Shown: piece by piece, positions 63,417 to 64,000 of the stretch | How positions within the stretch are numbered: the first letter of the stretch is position 1 | Layout: each line of letters starts with the position of its first letter | NCBI RefSeq assembly: GCF_000190595.1 | Contig: NC_015167.1 | Span: forward strand, 446,501 to 510,500 | Direction of reading: 5' to 3' | Source of the DNA: Cellulophaga lytica DSM 7489 | Lineage (GTDB): Bacteria; Bacteroidota; Bacteroidia; Flavobacteriales; Flavobacteriaceae | DNA length: 64,000 bases | Made by a program: the position numbers and the translations under genes | Notes under the pieces: model-generated | Databases searched by the model: none | What the model was told of the DNA's origin: nothing | The model's input: only the letters and a program-made list of their open reading frames with translations

Positions 63417-64000
63417 TTAGAGCAATTTGGCAATTATTTGTTCTTCAGAAATATTTTCTGCTTCTGCCTTGTAGTTTTTTATTATTCTATGCCTTAATAT
63501 ACCTGTAGCAACAGCCTGTACGTCTTCTATATCTGGAGAAAATTTTCCGTTTACAGCTGCATGTGCTTTTGCTGCTAATATTAAATTTTGAGAAGCTCTT
63601 GGCCCCGCTCCCCAATCTAAATATTGCTTTACATAATCATTGGCTGTGTCTAGATTAGGTCTAGTGCTATTTACCAACTTAACAGCATATTCTACAACAT
63701 TATCTGGCACAGGAATTCTACGTACCAAAAGCTGTACTGCTACTATTTCTTCTGCACTAAATAAGGCGTTAATTGTAGGTTTATTGTCTGATGTTGTTCG
63801 TTTAACAACCTCTATTTCTTCTGCTACAGATGGGTATTGTAATTCTATAGCAAACATAAACCTATCTAACTGTGCTTCTGGTAAAGGATATGTACCTTCT
63901 TGCTCTATAGGGTTTTGTGTAGCCAGTACAAAATAAGGAAGATCTAATTTGTAATGGTTACCAGCTATTGTTACAGCCCTTTCTTGCATTGCTTCTAAAA
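63417..64000 (-). CDS. MoxR-family AAA ATPase, C-terminal part
   Basis: Partial: the frame stays open to the window end (residues LEA precede the [10 protein letters not shown] block), so the N-terminal Walker A part lies outside; the ATG at 63989 is internal. Visible are [11 protein letters not shown], the sensor region [24 protein letters not shown], and the AAA lid domain with [19 protein letters not shown]. MoxR ATPases act as chaperones, often beside DUF58 and von Willebrand-type proteins, which are not in the window. Confidence 0.93.
   Translation of the reverse strand, partial: LEAMQERAVTIAGNHYKLDLPYFVLATQNPIEQEGTYPLPEAQLDRFMFAIELQYPSVAEEIEVVKRTTSDNKPTINALFSAEEIVAVQLLVRRIPVPDNVVEYAVKLVNSTRPNLDTANDYVKQYLDWGAGPRASQNLILAAKAHAAVNGKFSPDIEDVQAVATGILRHRIIKNYKAEAENISEEQIIAKLL

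Overview
This window is AT-rich DNA from a marine, red-alga-degrading member of the Flavobacteriaceae (Bacteroidota). The evidence is a SusC/SusD pair, many lipoproteins with acidic residues after the lipid cysteine, sulfatase-rich carbohydrate operons, a zeaxanthin-type carotenoid cluster and a TANNTTTG-type promoter before a tRNA. A Cellulophaga- or Wenyingzhuangia-like genome would fit, but the genus is a guess.

Bases 1 to about 49550 form one very large polysaccharide utilization locus (PUL), most simply read as an agar/porphyran locus. The left arm (1-20871, + strand) holds two GH2 genes (the first cut by the window edge), six S1 sulfatases, a GH86 endo-enzyme, two GH16 enzymes, a GH28-like beta-helix protein, a GH117 anhydro-L-galactosidase and an unknown two-repeat secreted protein. 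It meets the right arm (20944-48458, - strand) at a shared hairpin terminator near 20900. The right arm holds two more sulfatases, a GH43 with a C-terminal module, three GH29 genes, a DUF1080 lipoprotein, a DUF5060/DUF4038-type hydrolase, a beta-agarase-like GH16, a surface glycan-binding lipoprotein, SusD and SusC. It ends in a redox-looking operon: a di-heme DUF1549/DUF1553 lipoprotein, a Tat-exported DUF1501 protein, a Tat-exported NHL propeller and a membrane cytochrome c. An AraC-family regulator (+) is divergent from that operon, and a Tat-exported Gfo/Idh/MocA oxidoreductase follows. GH86 and GH16 would cut the chain, the SusC/D complex would import oligosaccharides, sulfatases would remove sulfate, GH29 (probably acting on L-galactose), GH2 and GH117 would trim the ends, and the Gfo/Idh, DUF1080 and cytochrome genes may form an oxidative side route.

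Bases 51095-59437 look like a light-response block. They hold a MerR/B12-domain regulator with the cobalamin-binding signatures of the CarH photoreceptor, a four-domain fasciclin lipoprotein, the operon crtI-crtB-(unknown)-crtZ-lycopene cyclase, and a DNA photolyase convergent on the cyclase. An array of TTGTCTAA half-sites lies in the divergent promoter between the regulator and the fasciclin gene.

Bases 59545-64000 are housekeeping: tRNA-Leu(GAG), two TlpA-like thioredoxin-fold genes (one without the catalytic CXXC), aconitase, and the C-terminal part of a MoxR-type AAA ATPase running off the window edge. No CRISPR array, transposase, integrase or rRNA was seen. No formylglycine-generating enzyme or anSME maturase for the sulfatases is encoded here. 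There is no gene-free stretch longer than 300 bases; the main intergenic regions are covered by the regulatory entries.
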